DNA from: Daedaleopsis sinensis
Taxonomy: Eukaryota; Basidiomycota; Agaricomycetes; Polyporales; Polyporaceae
NCBI GenBank assembly: GCA_033807695.1
Contig: CM066302.1
Coordinates: 2,604,001-2,668,000, forward strand
DNA: 64,000 nt
Direction of reading: 5' to 3'
Numbering within the stretch: the stretch's first letter is position 1; every line of letters begins with the position of its first letter. The notes under the pieces are model-generated. The model made no database searches. It saw only the letters and a list, made by a program, of their open reading frames with translations, and was not told where the DNA came from. Positions 46,801-59,825 of this stretch are shown one piece after another. A program made the translations under genes and the position numbers.

Positions 46801-48524
46801 GAGGACGCGGAGGAGCTCGAGCTGTGGCACGCGCACGCGCGGCTCGAGGACGAGGATGAAGAGGACGAGGAGGACGCTGCGGACGGCGGGGCCGCCCCCA
46901 TCGCGTCCCATGCGATTTCATGCTTCAACGCGTCCGCGATGCTCTGTGAGTACCGAGTTCTATACGCCGGACGTCTTAGCAGCACTGACCCCGCACACGG
47001 ACACGGACAGCCCTGATCGTGAGCGAGCTCTGCCAGAGCATCTACGCGATCCGCCCGGGGCCCGCAGCGAGCCGGCTCGCGGGGCTCGCGCAGCTCGACC
47101 AGCAGCTCACGAAGTGGTCGCTCGAGCTGCCCGCGCACCTCCGCTTCGACCCCGCCGCGCCCCGGAGCCCGCCGCCGCCGCCGCACGTGCTCACGCTGCA
47201 CATGCAGTACTGGTGCACCGTGCTGCTGCTGCACCGCCCGTTGTACGTCCCCCCGTCTGCGAGTCGTTCCGCGTGAGATTAATCGCATCGCTCATCTCCG
47301 CTGCAGCATCCGCCATATTCCGGACTCGACGAAGACGTAAGTGGCTCGCGCTCTGATGGTCGCGCGTTATATTGACGGCTGCTGCAGGATGTCCCCGAGC
47401 ACCTCCTCCGTAAAGGACGCGGAGATCCGCGCCAATTCCCGCCAGCACTACGACATGTGCGTGCAGGCGGCGAACCACATCACGCTCATCGGTACGCGTC
47501 TATCGCCTTCCCACGCAGAACGCAGAACGTAGAACTCACGGGCCGTCTCATATTCATGCAGTCTCCGTCTACTGCGAGCACTTCCAGGCGAAGCGCGCGT
47601 CCGTCTTCCTCTGCTACTACGTCTTCACCGCCGCGATCATGCACGTCGCATCTCGTGAGTACCCCCCTCCCCTCCCCTTCGAACACGTCTCACCCCCCGG
47701 CCGCAGTCCGCACGTACCCCGACGACCCGCAAGCCCGCCGCGGGCTCGAGAAGACGATGGACGTCCTGAAGCGGATGAGCGTGATCTGGCCGAGCGCGTG
47801 GCGCGCCCTCGAGCTGCTCACGGGCGCGAAGGACGCGCTCGCCCGCGCACCCCCGGACGCGCCCTCCTCCGTGCGCAGCTCCTTCTCCGTCTCCGAGCCG
47901 CGGCACAAGCGCGCCGCAGAGGACGCCGGGGACGCGGACGACGTGGCCTCCCCGGTGTACCGCCAGGACCTGAGCTACCCGGACCTGAGCCCGACAGCCG
48001 CACCGCCCGAGCCGCACCCCCAGCACCCCCAGCAGCAGCAGGGCTACGCGATGGCGCTCGACATGCAGTCGCAGGGCGGGGCAGGGGCAGGGGCAGGGGC
48101 GGCGGCGTATCTGCCCCCCGCGTACGACCGGTGGGCGCCCGCGGAGGCGGGCTTCGGCGCGTCGCTCTCGACGTCCGTGCTCCCGCAGCAGTACAGCACG
48201 GGCCTCGAGGGCGCGCGCGGCGCGGAGCGGCAGCGGTTCCCGCAGTTCTGGAACGACTACTCCGCGCTCGGGCAGATGGAGACGACGTACGGGGTCCCCG
48301 TGCTCGGCGAGCTCCCGCACCAGCACCAGCACCAGCACCAGCACCAGCAGCAGGGGCACGGGCACCAGCACGCGGCGGCCGGGCACTCGCCGGGGTTGTA
48401 CGTGCCGGACGAGTACGCCATGTATGGTGAGTGTTGTCTATACGCTGGCGGCGCGCGTGGCCTTGGTATCTGATCGGTGTGGTTGCGATTTCCAGGGAGC
48501 ATGCCACCGTCGGGCCCGCAATGA
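43830..48524 (+). CDS. Zn2Cys6 fungal-specific transcription factor (1227 residues)
   Basis: This is a nuclear binuclear-zinc-cluster regulator; its target genes are unknown. Twelve exons join in frame: 43830-44565, 44734-44888, 45161-45306, 45377-45853, 45918-46112, 46179-46945, 47011-47242, 47307-47336, 47388-47491, 47562-47654, 47707-48426 and 48496-48524. The zinc cluster is C218-x2-C221-x6-C228-x8-C237-x2-C240-x6-C247, split by intron 1. The KRGPPKGY linker and a leucine-containing dimerisation helix follow. The middle homology region (Fungal_trans type) begins near residue 530 (LLELYFTYVHPALPIVHK) and includes RRRIWYACVVMDTY and LLLHRPFIRH. The N-terminus is Gln/His/Ser/Pro-rich with a VKVEDSP motif that resembles a sumoylation site. 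The C-terminus has Gln/His and Gly/Ala repeats. Exon 8 is only 30 nt. GC is very high, which opens long shadow frames on both strands. Confidence 0.95.
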
Positions 48525-51500
48525 GCGCTGCGCTGGCGGGTGGCAGCCTGCAGGCTGACGCGGACGGGCCGGATATCTAGGTCTGTGCGGCATGCGGTGG
48601 ACCTTGGTGCTTGGCCCGAGTATCTCTATCCTTCATCTAGTGCGCGGACTATCTCTCCGTCGTTTCATCTATCTTCTCTTGTTTCTCGATTTGGTTTTTC
48701 GTGGTTTCTTGCTTACCGCTGTTCACAAGTCGTCTGATTTCTCTTCCTTCTTGATTTGATCCCCCGTTGTCTCTTGTTCACTCACCTCTGCTCAAAAGCC
48801 CTCCCGATTGTCTGTCCGTTTGTCTTGTTTTGTGTCTTCAAATAGCTCTCGTCCTCGTCCCCGCAACGTGTTGTATCCCGTAGCTTTCCCCGCGACGAAC
48901 TCACATACTCGTAACACCCCCTCCTAAGTACCGCCTGGGCACATAGACAGACGCTTCCCGCGGCCGCCCGCCTTTAACCCATTGTAATCGTACTAATCGC
49001 ACAATGTAATCTCCGTTTCGTCGACTCGGAGCACGCCAGGGGACACTGGGTACGTGCTGCCATGCCATGCGCAGTACGTACTTGCGTGCAGGGTCGAAGT
49101 ACGCTCTGTTCGAATTCAGGGCAGCCTCGCGCTCAGACAGACAAGGATCGTGACATCAGACAGAGAGTGACACGGTGCATCTGCATCAACCACCCTTCCG
49201 ATGATCCCGGCGCTCCGACGTGGTAGAGCCAAGTGACAATGACATGCTGCCACGACATGTGGTGCACCACAAGGTCGACAGACTGAGTCAGTAACCATTA
49301 TCATATGCATTGTCTGCCTCCCACATGCACTCACCGCTGCCGACATGAACAGCAGCGTGTGCTGCGGCGAGAGTATTCAGGGCCCCGGGACACGATCAGC
49401 GCTCCAGCGCTACATGAGCATCCTCGGACGTATTGTCTCGTGTTGTATGCACCTGGCTGTACGATCTCCCGCCAGCCTGAGTCCTGCAGGCTGCAGCCCC
49501 GGGGTACCCGACGGTACCCGCTCGTGGGCCGGCGAGGCGCGCGCCGCAGGCACAGCGTCCGCGGCAATTGTGGGTGGTGGTTCCGTCCCCGGATCTCGAT
49601 AGCTGGCGAACTGCGCGCTGAGCGCTGAGCCACCGGGGCTCTCGCGGGACCCGGATGCGGCCTGAGCCCCCCGGGCGGGCGGATCCCGCGCGGGGAAGGA
49701 AGGGAGGCACACAAGTGGAACACGGTGGCCATGCCGTGCGCACACTGTCCACACTGGATCACACAACTGCACAGCCCTGGGGGATCGCGTTAGGGGAATA
49801 GGCGTTACCTGCGCGATAGGGCCGGTGCCGGGGGAGCGCATCCAAAGGCGGGGGCTGTCACGGTGCGGGTGCGTGGCCCATGCTGCGGGCGGGCGTGCAG
49901 GATAAGTCGGGCTCGGATGCGCGTTGTGTGTCCCGGGTCCTGGCCAGGGTACATAGCGAGTGTCGGCGCCCGGATGCATTGCAGGGAGGCGCACGAGGCC
50001 GATGTGCTCGGACGATGAGCACACCGTGTTATGGGGCGAGGAGAGGCGAACAGAGGGCCAAGGGCGGCGTCAGGTGGGTAGGGCGCAGATCACGGTCAAG
50101 AAGGAGCGCGCTTAGGGTTACGCCCATGCAGTCGTTGTGGGTGGAAGCGAAAAATTTGGTGGTTCAAGTGACACTCGGCATCTGTCAACATCTTCGCTGA
50201 AACTAGCGCGCTCAAAGCGCCGGAAGCTCGCAGACGGCTCACGGGTTGGGTTAGATTGCACGAGATCCCGCCGTTCTGGAGCCACTTCTTTCGTAAACAG
50301 ACGTTGGTAGGTAGTTGATAGGCGATCCGGGGATTTGTATAGTGGAATACAAGTACTTGGCGTCAAGAGGCGTCAAGATAGGCTTCTCCATGGGTGAGAC
50401 ATGCCGCAGTGAGACCTTCGCGGAGGACTTGCTTGGTATGGTCATTCTTGATACCGAGCGGATGGTCTGACCGTGTACACGGGCGGTCCGCCCTCGGACT
50501 CAATACGCATTCTCGGAGAGCTATCCGGTAAGACGCGGGTGAGCAGAGACAAACTCGATAGGGTTGTCCTCCTTCCAGATGGAGATACTAGGATACATAC
50601 GCAATAACGGCACTGGATATGCAAGGTATGTGAAAATCCGAGTTGGACACCATCAACATGAACCCCAAGTGCGCGTCTTCCGGAAGTGGATTGACGGAGG
50701 ACAGACGAATACAGTACGGCGACCCTGTGAATAGCAGCGGAGCGTCTCTAGAAGACACGTCATGAGGTTCTATTGTCAGCCGCTGCTTTGTATCCTTGTG
50801 GCTTCTTTCTCTTGTTATTGTTGGGTCGGCTCTTGGCGCGGTTCACCTTGATGTTTCGGATACACGTTTAGTCAGAGAAGACAAGATCTGATAGGCTCTG
50901 TGCAATCATCAGACCGTGCAGTCAGAAACGTTCCACCCGGGAAGCCTTAGAGAACAAGTTCCGCACAAGAAATTGTGGTTTACCTCCGTCCTTCTGTCGG
51001 GATGCATGGAGCGGCACGTAGGAGGCGAGATGAGGATTCTAATCAGATACTTGTGAGACATGGAAGCGTTGGTCGCTCACCGGTCGCCGACATGGAGTTG
51101 CTGTGTGTTGCCTTCAACTTCCCCGCCGCGGATATTGTTCGACGACAGACGCGTAGGTCGCCGGAAAATGCTTGATCTCGGGGACAAGGCGAACAAAGGG
51201 TGCAGATTGGCGTTCTAGTGGATGCACTTGGTCGTTTACGGCACTTGTCCGGAGTCGCGCCGAGTAGCGCATTTGCGCTCGCGATGTCAAGGATCAAGCA
51301 CAGTTTCGAAACCGTTGGCTGCGCGTCGTTCTACAACAATGTAGTAGTAGCGTGAGATTAGGTGCAACAGATCGACAGCTTACTGACGGTTCTACGAATT
51401 AGTACTGGGAATGACATCTTCGCTACCCGAGTCCGAATGCTTCCGCGGTGCCGGACAAGCCGCCGCACAGAAATCCGAAAGTCGTTCGAGTTAGCGAGTT

Positions 51501-54273
51501 CGAACTTAAACTTGATCGATGGCTGAGAACGATCGTTAACGCTATCGCTACCAAAACGTGTCACACGTACTCGCTGGATGACTACTGTATGTCATTGGCA
51601 ATAGGCTGTTTGTAGATCACCAAATTTAAACAGTACCGTGTCACGCCATTAGGGCGGCAAGAAGCTTGCAGGCGATTGTCAAGTGGGCGGCAGGATCGCG
51701 GACGAGTAGCTGTTACCGTCGCTGAGATTGCTTGTCATCATCAGCAGCTCGTGTTTATGCGAGGATGGAGGCCTGAGATAAGTTCCGTTAGATGAGAAGA
51801 AAGCAAGAGGCTATAGTACCGTACCGTGGGCTAGTATGATATTGCATCCGAACGACCGATGGCAAGCGGAAGAGGCACGGTGGTACTCCTTCCGAGCTGT
51901 GAGGCGTGGGAACCTTTCTCCATGTTGGTTAGGTTAGGGCGCTAAGGACACGGTACCGGTTTCATCCAAGACTCCGAACTCCTTGAAGTTTCACCTCTAC
52001 CGTTATGAACGCTACCGACTTTCCAGATGAAATAAACCACGCTTGACTGGCATAAAAGCCTACTATGCGTCTTTCTAGCATGTAAATGTGCTGTTTTCAA
52101 GGTAAACCAGTTTCCTAGTAATAACAAACGGAACTAGACACCCCCGAGGCTGCATTTTCAAGCTCCAAGCGACCTGGTAGAGGCTAAATTCTGATTCATG
52201 CACGCCACTGGAAGAGGTGGCGAGCTCCAACAAGGACCTCTATGTATGTACTGCAATGTTTCGCCGGCCCCCAGGGCGTATACTGAATCTCATCTCAGAT
52301 TCCTCGTCCTGATGGCTACAGTAGGGACAAATTTTCCCGATTACCCGCCGGCATCCCGGCTATCAGGTAGACTGGGTTGGTCCTCTTGAGACCCGGACCG
52401 GCATTGCTCAGGCCTATCTACCCATTCTGGCTCCTCTCGAGTTGGAGTGTGCGGATGGCGAAACTGATGCACTTATCAGATCAACGTTTTTCAAGTCGCT
52501 CGTATGTAAAACAACACTCTATCTTCGTGCATTTTCCAAAACGTACTGAGCTCACAGACTTCGTAGTATGGCTGGGTCAATCGACTAGGCTTATCCCATA
52601 GATAAACGGTGATTATGTAAGGGGCTACAAAGGAGTAGCACGTATATTACTGATGGATAGCTTCACGGACTTCGCATCACCACTCCAGTTGTCCTTCGTC
52701 ACTCGCACCCTTCGCACAGCATGAAGTAGATTGGCCGACTGACGTTCCAAGGTTCGTCGAGTTTGTCATTTCATATGACACGCCGATATGTGGGCTCAAA
52801 TTATCCGCTTTGTCACCGGTTGTATGCTGATCTGTCACTGACCGTTCTGTGTCTCAGCAGCCGCGGGCGGTCGGTAGAAGACTCTCCTCATATCCCAAAC
52901 TCGCTTTCCCGAGCTTGAGGATTCACAATCAATCTTTAGCCCGAGTCGTGCTGCTCAAGAATCAAGCTTTCGCCCAAAGGTCGCCAGACTTGCATCCACA
53001 ACGACTTCGAATGTGATCTCCATTCAACCTCTGGAGAATACAATACGTCGCACACGTCCACGGTGGTCATCATGCTAGCGCTGGTCGGCTGTCGGTTTCA
53101 TGCCTCGTACGACAAGCACTCCTTCAGCTAGTCAAAATTATATCGGGCTCAGGCTAGCGGCTATCTCGACTCTGTTTCAAAAGTCACGCAACCTTGATGT
53201 ACACCTTACACCTTCCCGAAAGCAATACCTGCCATGTAATTCTTCCTCGGAGCCCATAGCCCGCATGACCGGACGCTCACTGACCCGGGATCTTTCTGCG
53301 CTCTATCTCGGGACCCTGGAGACCTCCGACCAGTTCGCCAAAACACCGTGACACATCGCTCATTCGACCTATCACATTTGATATAGAACTAAAGCGACCT
53401 CGAACTTCGTCCCCTTCCTCGGCGATGCATCCCCAGCCTGAGTTCCGCAATGAATCCGAACCCTTCGAACCTCCATTGAAAGATTGGGCGGTAGCCTATA
53501 GTTACCCCCGGCCAGCCCGGAGACCTTGCTCGAGGCGTAGCGACCGTCGCTCATGATGGAATTTAATGCGAACCTTGGTCATCTAGACCGACGTACACTC
53601 GACCACTGGTTTGAAGCAGGCTGGCACTGGGAGGTAAGCGACCTCGAAGGCTGAGTTGTCTCATCTTCAGGTTCCCCGCCGTGTCACGGATACGCCCTCC
53701 CGCACCCGGTCAAGCACAGGCTCGGACGAGGCGTCGGCTCGGGCTGGCGGAATGAGCCTGAGGAGCTCACGATGATCTCCGCATTCCGGGCTTGCGCCAG
53801 TGCGGCGTCATTTCTGGCGCGCTGTTTACTCGTCCGACTCGGAGTGCGAGCTATGTCCGGTACATGAGGGAGACACATGGGCAGGGGTGAAGCCATCTGG
53901 AGCCAGGCAGAATGGGGAAGCCCAGGACTCGAATTCCGGCTGGATCCCGAGATATTGTATATACAAATGGACGGCCACTGGGAGCGGCTCGGAGGGTCGC
54001 GTCCATGGAGAGAGACAGGCTACATCGGAGGACGGTGCGTATCCTTGGAGGCTGAGCTAATAGCCAAGTTGCTCATCACCGACCACGTAGTACGTGCATG
54101 GCTCACGTGAATCATATCATGCGTCTTCTGAGGTGTATTTATTAACGAAGATTTTTATTCTGTATCAAAGTAGGCATCTATACATTGATTCAGTAACATC
54201 CGGTGCGCCAATGATTTGAAAATTTATGAATCAACACAAGACAGTTTTCGACTAATCTATGGGTTAGCTAAGC
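48525..54273. other. 5.7-kb stretch without a recognisable gene
   Basis: The first 450 nt is T-rich and probably the 3' UTR of the transcription factor. After that, open frames are short. Minus-strand pieces at 50640-50120 and a plus-strand piece at 50975-51350 read like protein but are broken and match no family I recognise, so they may be relics. I see no transposon end or RNA gene. Confidence 0.4.
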
Positions 54274-55681
54274 TTAAGAGACCGCGAGTCCACCAGTCTT
54301 CTCCGGATCAAGAGCTATTTCACCATCGGAGACACTCCTGTGAGACTGCATAAGAGTCTGTGCTTGTTTACAGGACTCTCGGGGAGCGAAAGTGACTGAC
54401 GCGAGCGAGTGACTTTCGGAGCCATAATGCGCGGAAATCACAGTACTGGTCGCATTTGTCGCATCGACCGTTGTGCCTGCACTGCCGAAGACGATAGTCG
54501 ACGTGTGTTGTGCGTCTCTCTGAGTGTAGCCGTTGTTGACCGCGTACACGATCGCGGTGGGGACGAGACCCTGCATAACAGCCTTGTTAGCGGACCGATA
54601 GAAAGTGCCCGTAGTAGCAGACGTGTAGCAGCACTGACGGTAATCTGTGGCATGATCTCGTACACGATGTACAGCGCGTTGAGACCATTGAGGCCGTCAA
54701 CAGGTGCCAGTTGGAACAGCGTAAACTCCGTGAGTTTCGCTGCTGCAATGAGAAAGCCGGACTCGATGATAAGCAAAGCCACGCGGGTGTAGGTGTCGTT
54801 TGTCGAGTTTGACGAGTTTCTTAGTGCCTTCCGAGTTCGTCTAGTGACATACCTGGACACTGGTGTAAGCGGGCCTCAGCATGTAAGTGGAGAGTGACGC
54901 CTACCAAATACGAGAGGCGATGGCGATCGTGACGACGATGTTTGTGGCCATAGACATCACGAACATCGCTGTTCCCCAGTTCACCATGGTCTCTGGTACC
55001 GGGTTCGGAAGGAACCACTGCGATATAGAGCCATAGCCGGCAACTAGGCATCACACAGGATTCGTCTGTTGGTCGAAGATCGATGAATGAATAGAACTTA
55101 CTGAACTCCCCAACGGTCATGATGATAGGGAAGGCAGCTACCCAGAAGTTCTTGCCCCATACAACGTAAAGCCGCCACACGACAATCAGATCGCCAAGCA
55201 CGAGCTGTGGCGTCTGTTAGTGATTGTGAAGTGGACGAGCTCAAAATGAAAGGCGTACGTTCGTAATGTATACATAGTCCTTCGCCATGTTGAGTCGAAC
55301 CGAAATGTCAGCAAAATACAGAACTGGTCCAATTGTGTCCCGGTGGAGGACGAATCCTTGGATGAGGCGGACGAGCGCGAGTGACATGTGGGCGGTAGAC
55401 AGAACATACCTATAATGGCGTGAGTAACTGCCACAATTCGAAGTGAAGGTAAGGGGATTACAGGGCGACGATGGAAGTCGCAGTGGCCAAGTTCACGCCG
55501 TTGTGCCGCTTCTTGTATATGGAGTATATCGTCATACTGAAAACCATTGTGAAGATACCTGGTAGCTCTGTGAATATAGGATACTAGAAGCAACATGTGG
55601 TGCGTGCTCACCCCAGAAGAAGGATTCGAGCCATCCTCCAATGAGGTAGGACTCGTCAATGGGAAAATATGGAAGGGTCAT
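54274..55681 (-). CDS. Orphan seven-transmembrane protein of basidiomycetes (360 residues)
   Basis: Seven exons join in frame: 55681-55612, 55558-55462, 55409-55259, 55204-55102, 55043-54905, 54852-54639 and 54582-54274. About seven hydrophobic helices are visible. Examples are YLIGGWLESFFWGIF, LATATSIVALYVLSTAHM, LVLGDLIVVWRLYVVWG, FWVAAFPIIMTVGEF, MSMATNIVVTIAIAS and LLIIESGFLIAAAKLTEF. The GDLIVVWRLYVVWGK block on the cytosolic side of the fourth helix is the hallmark of a very large mushroom-specific membrane family of unknown function, sometimes called GPCR-like. The C-terminal tail (about residues 265-360) is Ser/Thr-rich and probably cytosolic. All introns are 46-65 nt. I see no residue set that would indicate an enzyme or channel. 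Confidence 0.9.
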
Positions 55682-56969
55682 GTTACCCAGCGTGAGACAA
55701 GCTAAGGGAGGTAGGAGCGATGTCCTCCCGCACAGAGCCTCCGAGGTCGAAGAGAGAGCGCAGGAGGAGGGTTTAGGTGTCGCTCAAATATTAGGGTATT
55801 CTGTGCCCCCATATCACGATGAATCAGATCATCTGGACTCTGTTGGGCATGAGCGGCGTGTGTGCAGCTCCAAATCAGAGGGAATTCTGTTGCGTAGGAA
55901 AGATGGATCAACGCCGAACGATAGGCTACGGAGGCTGGGCTCTGTTGAGAAGCTTGCAATTATCACTGGAGAAGTTGTATGGGGACGGTTAGTCGTTCGA
56001 ATCAGCGTCCGCGGCCGCCCAGGCGGCCGGTATCTGTGTCGGAGTCCATTCTCTCTATGTTGTAGTTGACGTGATCACAGGGAGCGCCCCCTGTTGCATT
56101 TGCAAAAGAGGGGCCCACATAGGCCCACACAGCGCCGGAACGTCCACAACGCGGCTTCACATCAACTTCAGGCGAGAGTCCCTGCGCTTGGCTGCTTACC
56201 GATGCTATTTAGAACATCCCAGTCTTGTTCGGTGTCGCTGCTGAAGATTGCAGTATGTGATCTATCTGCAAAATAATCAGTCGGATGAGGTTCAATTCCT
56301 GCGGATCTCGAACTGTAACCAAGTTGAAACTTGAGGCTAGCGATGAGTACTTACTTCAACAGTAGTATTAACGAGTGCCACGTCGACGGTGAGAGTCCCT
56401 ACAAACTCCAGGTGGATGATTGTGACTACAGAAATGGTTGGGATGAGATTCGTCAAGTGCCATGCACGAGCATCGTAGTAGGACTCAGGAAGTTGGCGTC
56501 TACTCACCATATGCATCAGTCCAAACCTGTCTAAACTGGTAAGGGTAACACTCTCACGCCTTCCTATTGGATACGCCCATAGTGTTGCGCTGAACAGAAG
56601 CACCGCGTCGCTCAGCCTCTTCTTTCTAACGTATTTTCTGCTTCTAGCGTTCTCATGGGTGCTTTAGAACATAAGCAGCACACATCGCATCAGTCTGGCT
56701 CTTATCGAGAGGACCAGTTCATGCCCTCTTCGTTGTGGAGGACACCTTCAAGTTCACTGCATCTCAGTCTCGGACAAGCTCTTAGATTGAGAGATCTCAA
56801 ATCCTGACAGACACCGAGACGGACAGACTCTGCAGAGTGCGTTATACGCGCAGCTGATCTCCCAGAAAAATTGCTGACCCTCTGCTTAGTTTCAGTTTCC
56901 TCACACCAAACGACTCGTCTATTACTCGCCGTATCGCATATCCAGGACCCGAGCCATCCTCGTAATTCG
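55682..56969. other. Spacer with a possible membrane-protein relic
   Basis: A minus-strand frame at 56603-56337 has a hydrophobic segment (ISVVTIIHLEFVGTLTV) next to a YYDARAW-like block, which resembles part of another mushroom multi-TM protein. No complete gene can be built. The rest is unassigned and includes the P450 promoter. Confidence 0.3.
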
Positions 56970-59034
56970 ATGGTCGCCGATAATGTATGGGTTCTGATCA
57001 TCCCATTTGCTCTCACTCTCTTTGCGATATGGGCTCGACAGCAGAGACTACCGCTGCCTCCGGGTCCTCCGCCACGTTTCCTTGTCGGTAACGCGTTCGA
57101 TATGCCAAAGAAAGACAAATACCTGCATTACCACGAGCTGAACCGCAAGTATGGTGTGTATTCAAACTCCTCTCCTTGCTGCATCGTCGTTGAAACATGC
57201 CGGTACAGGGGATATTGTTTACTTGAACGCACTCGGACAGCCTATCGTTCTCCTCGGAACCCAGCAGGTTGCAATCGATCTGCTAGAGAAGCGATCTGCG
57301 AAGTACTCTGACCGTCGATTGTCAGTCATGGCTGCACTGTGAGGAGGTTCATTTCCATCTCCATGACTGTGCTCAGGTATTAGTATTTGTGGGCAGCACT
57401 GACTTCACCTGGTTCTTCGCGACGAGCCCATACGGCCCGCAATGGCGCAAGACCAGACGGGCTTTCTATGACTCCATGAGTCCCAACGCCGTGGTACAGT
57501 ATCGACCAGTAGGGGAACGCGCAGTGAAGCGATATTTGCTCCGTCTGCTAGATCAACCTGATCAATATCGCGAGAACGCGCGATAGTAAGTCGCACACAC
57601 TGTTCACTCACAGCTAACATTCATTCATACATGAGTCCAGCATGTTCAACGCCACAATTATCTCTGTATCGTACGGGCTCGACATACATGCAAAGCCAGA
57701 GAATGCAAAGTACGTGCAAATCGCGGAACAAACCATGAACACATTTGCGAAGGCTTTCACGCTCGGGAAGTACCATATCGAGACATTCCCGATCTTGAAG
57801 CACTTTCCGGGATGGTTTCCGCTGGCGCGATTCCAACGCGAGATACCTGCATGGACAGAGGACGCGCGGCGGCTACGAGACGTGCCCTGGGAATCGGCGA
57901 AGGATGCGCAGGTATGCATCGGACTCTTTTTGTCATCACCCACTATTGCTGATTGTCATTCTGACATGAAGAAGGCTGGAGTTGCGACTCCATCGATGGC
58001 GAGTATGCTCATCACGGACGCAAGGACTGAGGAAGACGTGGAGATCGCGAAGGCAGCATGTGCCTCCGCATACGCGGGTATGTGTATGTGCTGATCTCGA
58101 TGCACGTTCAACGTCACTGACGTCCTCCTGCAGCTGGCTCTGACACAGTGGGTGGACTTACTTGTACCTCATGTTTTGCAAACGCTTACGTCCACGAGAC
58201 ATGGCAGATCTACGCGACATTCAACATGTTCGTTGCAGCCATGGCCCTCTTCCCAGAAGCTCAACAGCGAGCACAAGCGGAGCTGGACTTGATCGTCGGG
58301 CCTGACCGTCTTCCGACAGTCAGCGACAAAGCTTCCTTGCCATACGTGACGGCCCTCTTGACCGAGGTTTATAGGTGGAAGCCCGTAGTGCCTTTAGGTG
58401 TCACTCATCGCGCCATGGAAGAGGATGAGTACCGAGGCTATCGGATCCCACGCGGGACGGTCACGATTCAGAACCCCTGGTATGTTCCCTGGCCGATTCT
58501 CTTTCGCCTGAGGATTCTGAAGCGGTAGCTAATCGCAGGGCGTACTCTCGGGATCCTGCCGTGTACCCTGAACCGGACAAGTTTATGCCTGAAAGATTCC
58601 TTAAAGACGGTCGGCTGTACCTTGGAGAACGCGACCCTGGTGCGTTCGTGTTTGGGTACGGGCGAAGGTGAGATGTTATGTGGACATCGCTGCATTTCAT
58701 AACCGGACTCATCTAGCTACCGCTCAGGATATGCCCCGGAAGGTACTTCGCAGAAGAGCTCCTGTTCACGACCATCGCTTCGGTCCTGCATTGTTTCACG
58801 ATCTCTGGGTCGAGAGACGAAAATGGAAGGCCTGTCAGCTTTGAGCTCCAACTGACAAACACATCACCTATGTATCGCGTCTCCATCTCTCTCGTGTACG
58901 GCGGGAATCTGACGACTCTTGCATTCAGGCATCCAGAACCGTTCCCATGCGACATTCGTCATCGACCAGAGGCGGCTGATGCGCTACTAGTCCATACCAA
59001 CAATCCCGTCGAGTCGGACTGGGTCGCGGGATGA
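56970..59034 (+). CDS. Cytochrome P450 monooxygenase (516 residues)
   Basis: This is a microsomal heme-thiolate enzyme; its substrate is unknown. Exons: 56970-57153, 57209-57324, 57377-57585, 57641-57911, 57972-58077, 58134-58147, 58208-58479, 58539-58667, 58728-58871 and 58929-59034. An N-terminal anchor (about residues 6-22) precedes the proline hinge PLPPGPPPRF. The I-helix motif AAGSDT is at 295-300 and is split by introns. ExxR is E353/R356, PERF follows, and the heme loop FGYGRRICPG has the ligand Cys436. The family resembles the O-methylsterigmatocystin oxidoreductase-like P450s abundant in mushrooms. The exon 2/3 join is uncertain. The natural-looking donor at 57339 would break the frame, so I used a GTCATG donor at 57325; otherwise one frameshift is present. 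Exon 6 is only 14 nt. Three introns (57912-57971, 58148-58207 and 58872-58928) are multiples of three with no in-frame stop. Confidence 0.9.
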
Positions 59035-59524
59035 CCGTACTGCAAATACGCCATATTCTTCTAGCTAAAGGCTACAATCTCAACATAGATAAGTAGTATT
59101 GAGTAACGGTGGACAGTAATACAGAAGTCGCTCTGTACTCGGAGCTGCTAACAGCCTGCACCATCAGGCTAGTGCAGCTGCTCAATCCTTCGTAATTATG
59201 GTTGTACACGGGATGATTGCCAGCTTCATGAGCGTGTCGACTCTGAGCGACGCGGCGGGATACACTAGTGGTGGCCAGGATATGGTGGGACCGGTCAGGT
59301 CGGGAATGAGTTACACAGCCACCGCGTGGCAAGCCGACGCGACGCGACATACTACGCCGCGATTTCTTCCGACTCGCTCTACTTCCTACTAGCTGAGTAG
59401 CTCGCTCTTCGTAAGTCTAAGTGTCAAACGACGTCCATCTGAAGTCCTATCCACGAGGCTTGCATCCACCAGCCTCAGCTAGCGAATCTCACTTCCTCTA
59501 GCCACTACATATTGTCCTGCCAGC
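59035..59524. other. Intergenic between the P450 and the small mitochondrial gene
   Basis: No gene seen. The region contains 3' sequence of the P450 and the promoter of the next gene. Confidence 0.4.
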
Positions 59525-59825
59525 ATGCCTTCGCCGTCCCCAGAAAATTCGTTACAACCTGTCGAACAACAAGCTGCGCCCGGTCGCCCACAGGAGTGCT
59601 TGACGTGTCGTATCATCGGGACAGCAGCGCTGGGTGGTGTTGGAGTATACGCTCTCAATCAATCTCGTGCTCATGCACCGGGCTCGGTTGTTGGCAAGAG
59701 GATATTGGCAGGCGTAGGCGTCGGTGAGTGGTCCTGATGCCGAGTCCCGCTGGTGGCTGTTATTCACCTTACTGACTGTTCGATAAGCCTTCCTTGTAGC
59801 GAGCGCATTTCGATGGACGAAATGA
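59525..59825 (+). CDS. DUF4536 / DMAC1-like small mitochondrial inner-membrane protein (78 residues)
   Basis: Exons 59525-59723 and 59788-59825 join in frame across a 64-nt intron with a CTGAC branch site. After a Pro/Ser/Gln-rich N-terminus of about 24 residues comes ECLTCRIIGTAALGGVGVY and then ALNQSR.HAPGS, a VGKRILAGVGVAFL helix, and FRWTK at the C-terminus. C-x2-C-R-x2-G plus two short hydrophobic helices is the DUF4536 pattern. In animals that domain belongs to DMAC1, an assembly factor for the distal membrane arm of respiratory complex I; the same role here is an inference. The length fits fungal members, and the gene is easily missed because the second exon codes for only 12 residues. 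Confidence 0.88.

Noticed and set aside
45311..48430. Other long plus- and minus-strand ORFs within the transcription factor gene
   Set aside because: Arg/Pro/Ala-rich frames caused by high GC. They do not respect the exon boundaries that give the conserved protein.
53553..54115. Short plus-strand ORFs after 53553
   Set aside because: Joining them needs a 37-nt intron, shorter than any confirmed intron here, and no family is recognised.
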